Positions 31,356-33,349 of a stretch of 33,349 bases of DNA are shown here, in pieces (the first letter of the stretch is position 1; every line of letters begins with the position of its first letter). Below the pieces are notes generated by a model. The model saw only the letters and a program-made list of their open reading frames with translations, searched no databases and was not told the DNA's origin. Origin of the DNA: Cyanobacteria bacterium FACHB-63 (GTDB taxonomy: Bacteria > Cyanobacteriota > Cyanobacteriia > Leptolyngbyales > Leptolyngbyaceae); assembly GCA_014695255.1 (NCBI GenBank), contig JACJNX010000127.1:1-33349 (forward strand), read 5' to 3'. The translations under genes were made by a program, and so were the position numbers.

Positions 31356-31570
31356 GCAGTAAAATTTGGCTGAATACAACTGAAGCAGCGATCGCGCTTG
31401 ATCTTCCTGCAAAAAAACTGAGAACGTTGTGTCAATCGGGAATGTTCAAGGTTGGGCATCACTACCGCGATGTGTCTCCACCTGGATCGAAACGTCCAAC
31501 GCTGCAATTTCATGTGAATCGATGCCAGGAGCAGCTAAATACGCCTCCTGAGAAACGCAAATCTTATTAA
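31352..31570 (+). CDS. Excisionase-like winged helix protein
   Basis: This 72-residue protein has a MerR/Xis-like start: IWLNTTEAAIALDLPAKKLRTL then a wing with PGSKRPTLQFHV. Its ATG overlaps the rep stop (ATGA), and it lies 10 nt before int. Xis proteins bind and bend attachment-site DNA to drive excision. Size, fold and position agree. Confidence 0.72.
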   Translation: MSSKIWLNTTEAAIALDLPAKKLRTLCQSGMFKVGHHYRDVSPPGSKRPTLQFHVNRCQEQLNTPPEKRKSY

Positions 31571-31580
31571 TTGAAGAACA

Positions 31581-32699
31581 ATGAACTTAGATCAACTGAA
31601 CGACTGCTTGAAAGCGGCTAAGCTTGGCGTGGTTGTTGAGGCACGAGGCAAGGGGTCTATGTTGTCCCTTCGGGCAAAACTGCCACCCAGAACAGGTACA
31701 GGCGAATGGTATCGGCAGTACATTTCGCTCGGAATCTTTAGCAACCCTGCTGGAATTAAAAAAGCAGGGGAAGAGGCGAAAAAATTAGCGGGACAACTTG
31801 CCTGCAAAGAATTCAACTGGAATGATTGGGTACAACCTGAAAAGCCCGAACTAGAGTCGATTTCAGCCTGGATCGAGCGGTTTGAAGTTGACTATTTCAC
31901 TCGTCGATCTCGCAACCCGAAAAGTGAAACAACCTGGGAAACTGAATACGATCAAGTGTTTCGGCAGTTGCCGCCAGATGAGGCAGTAACTCCAGAATTA
32001 CTGAGATCGTTCATTGAGGCAACAGAGCCAGATACCCGAACCCGGAGACGCTATTGCATGGTTTTGGGCAAACTGGCTGAGTTTGCAGGCATCGATTTAA
32101 ATGTAAAGCCATTGCGCGGCAAGTACGGAAGCAAGGGCGCAAAGCGCGTATATCCGCGAGATCTACCATCAGACAAGAAGATCAGCGAATGGCGCGATCT
32201 CATCTATGCCAAAAGCGAATCTTGGGGCTACGCATTTGGTTTGATGGCTTGCTATGGACTGCGGAATCACGAATTGTTTTATATCGATCTAGAAAAGCTG
32301 AAAGACTCTCCGGTTCTCAGCATCATCGAGCATGACAACGGAAACGAGCCAAAAACGGGAGAGAGAAGGGTCTGGGCAGTTTACCCGGAATGGTGGGACA
32401 AATGGCAACTGTGGAATGTCTCACTACTGCCGCAAGTCACCGGAAAGAACAATCGTGAGCTAGGACATCGGGTGACGGCTGCATTTAGACGATACGGTTT
32501 TCGCAAGCCCTATAACTTGCGGCATCGATGGGCAGTTCGGACGATCGAGTTTGGCTTACCCGTTGAACTCGCAGCACAGCAGATGGGGCACAGCTATAAA
32601 GAGCATACGAATACCTATCATTACTGGATCACCGATGAGGTACATCAAAGGGCTTACGACCTTCTAATGCAGCGCGACGATCGACCGTTGCCACCGTGA
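31581..32699 (+). CDS. int: Tyrosine integrase of the element
   Basis: The 372-residue protein has an N-terminal arm-type region, a core-binding domain near 90-190 and a catalytic domain. Catalytic residues are R228 (ACYGLRNHE), R314 in YNLRHRWAVR (the usual HxxR His is Tyr here), H337 (MGHSYKE) and Y346 (NTYHYW). It would recombine attP and the tRNA-Lys attB. It ends about 130 bp before attR, as expected for the cognate integrase, and is followed by a terminator. Expression is linked to rep and xis through the same transcript. Confidence 0.92.
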   Translation: MNLDQLNDCLKAAKLGVVVEARGKGSMLSLRAKLPPRTGTGEWYRQYISLGIFSNPAGIKKAGEEAKKLAGQLACKEFNWNDWVQPEKPELESISAWIERFEVDYFTRRSRNPKSETTWETEYDQVFRQLPPDEAVTPELLRSFIEATEPDTRTRRRYCMVLGKLAEFAGIDLNVKPLRGKYGSKGAKRVYPRDLPSDKKISEWRDLIYAKSESWGYAFGLMACYGLRNHELFYIDLEKLKDSPVLSIIEHDNGNEPKTGERRVWAVYPEWWDKWQLWNVSLLPQVTGKNNRELGHRVTAAFRRYGFRKPYNLRHRWAVRTIEFGLPVELAAQQMGHSYKEHTNTYHYWITDEVHQRAYDLLMQRDDRPLPP

Positions 32700-32797
32700 G
32701 CCAAATTTGATCCGTTTCGGCGGTGATCATTGGAAACATTTTGGGATAATTTAGTACATTTGCTCAAGCCGAAAAGCCTGATTTTATTAGGATTTCA

Positions 32798-32830
32798 GCC
32801 TGTATCGCCTTGGTACAGGCGTTTTCTTTA
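32798..32830 (+). terminator. Rho-independent terminator after int
   Basis: GCCTGTA (32798-32804) pairs with TACAGGC (32814-32820), followed by GTTTTCTTT. It closes the rep-xis-int transcript just inside attR. Confidence 0.85.
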
Positions 32831-32832
32831 TG

Positions 32833-32888
32833 CGGACTCTTAATCCGCTGGTTCTGGGTTCGAGCCCCAGGTCATCCATCGGTTCTAG
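32833..32888 (+). repeat. attR: 56-bp repeat with 46-nt tRNA-Lys fragment
   Basis: This segment is identical to 58-113. Bases 32833-32878 repeat the tRNA from its anticodon arm to the discriminator. The 5' half of the tRNA is missing, so it is a non-functional fragment left by integration. Confidence 0.93.
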
Positions 32889-33349
32889 TCTAAAGCATTC
32901 AGGACGGCCCTAAATCTGCCCTAGAACCCGATTACAACCGAATAATGGGGACTGCGGATCAGTACCGTATTCACAGCTTTTAACGGGGCGAGATCCCCCT
33001 GGAAGGTTATGAGTACCGAAACTGATACCGCGATTTTAGTTGTGTGTGAGGAGCTGATTTATTTAACTAGAACGCTTATACTCCGGTTCTCACACACACT
33101 TAATTTGAGAATTGGGAAGCACGATCGCACTCAATCTGGGAACGCCACCCCCGTCCTCTCTCCCCGTAGCAATGGAAGAAATCGATTTTTGAATGAATTC
33201 TGAACCCGCGATTGTCGAACCCGCGATCGCAGCTTTGCTGCTTCTGGTGTTCATGCTTGGGCTCCACGCCGTACTAGCTTGATTACGATACTCTGAAGCA
33301 TGGAGGATTTTTCTCACTCATTTCGCGGGGCAATTGCTTTTATCCTATG
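32889..33349. other. Right chromosomal flank, no convincing gene
   Basis: About 460 bp lie outside the element. Short frames on both strands look random in composition and lack start signals. The first 60 bp resemble the sequence after attL (for example ATCTG, CCTAGA and CAACYGAATA in the same order), as expected if the element carries a diverged copy of the tRNA downstream region. Confidence 0.5.

Larger units (their letters stand above)
58..32832. mobile_element. Integrated plasmid-like element in tRNA-Lys(CTT)
   Basis: The interval from the first base of the left 56-bp repeat to the base before the right repeat is about 32.8 kb. It carries a tyrosine integrase, an Xis-like gene, a plasmid-type Rep, a ParM partition locus and an FtsK-like ATPase, plus defence and cassette cargo. 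The repeats overlap the 3' half of a tRNA gene, the usual target of tyrosine integrases. The circular form would bring int next to attP. I saw no relaxase or VirB4, so classical conjugation is not supported. The boundaries come from the repeats seen in the sequence; the claim that the element can excise is inference. Confidence 0.88.

Noticed and set aside
33009-33317. Short frames on both strands in the right flank
   Set aside because: Composition looks random, the frames overlap each other in opposite directions and no start signals or motifs are seen.

Overview
The window is cyanobacterial. HIP1-type octamers (GCGATCGC and its CGATCG core) are scattered on both strands, and the replication protein, partition genes and short integrase resemble cyanobacterial plasmid families. 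Almost all of it is one integrated mobile element of about 32.8 kb. A tRNA-Lys(CTT) gene lies at the left edge (32-103). Its 3' half plus 10 bp of downstream sequence is repeated exactly, 56 bp, at the right edge (58-113 and 32833-32888). A tyrosine integrase and an excisionase-like gene sit just inside the right copy. These repeats are read as attL and attR.

The left third is accessory and largely defence-related. It holds a type I restriction-modification operon (hsdM-hsdS-hsdR, minus strand, 8853 to 1517) with a damaged MntA/HepT (MNT-HEPN) toxin-antitoxin pair lodged between hsdS and hsdR. A small orphan copy of the first codons of an hsdR is left behind beside it. Next comes a 186-residue tyrosine recombinase (9177-9737). 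After it lies an integron-type cassette array: three well-formed attC sites of 84-87 bp and one half site, each just downstream of a minus-strand gene. The cassettes encode an Mrr-type nuclease with a methyltransferase-like tail, a RecQ fragment lacking its Walker A half, a gene broken by an in-frame stop, and a 539-residue protein with a possible methyltransferase fold.

The middle (15.0-19.0 kb) has long non-coding stretches with inverted repeats and hairpins, a three-gene minus-strand operon of unknown function with a clear terminator, a decayed gene, and a ribbon-helix-helix regulator facing an operator-rich divergent region.

The right half (19.0-32.7 kb) is a plus-strand plasmid-like backbone. 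It contains small proteins, a GIY-YIG-like protein, a ParM actin with an iteron region that runs into its own coding sequence, a run of tiny membrane proteins with ATGA overlaps, a membrane-anchored FtsK/HerA-like ATPase with a possible C-terminal winged helix, and a cluster of about 14 short TCAGGAT-type repeats. A broken hicA, small regulators, a structured leader, a large CyRepA1-like primase-helicase Rep, Xis and Int follow. No relaxase or VirB4 was recognised.

Int, Xis, Rep and an FtsK-like translocase in a tRNA gene recall the actinomycete AICE elements, which move double-stranded DNA with a single FtsK-like protein. That comparison is inference. The cassette array, the translocase with its adjacent repeat cluster, and the toxin-antitoxin insertion in the hsd operon are the points most worth following.
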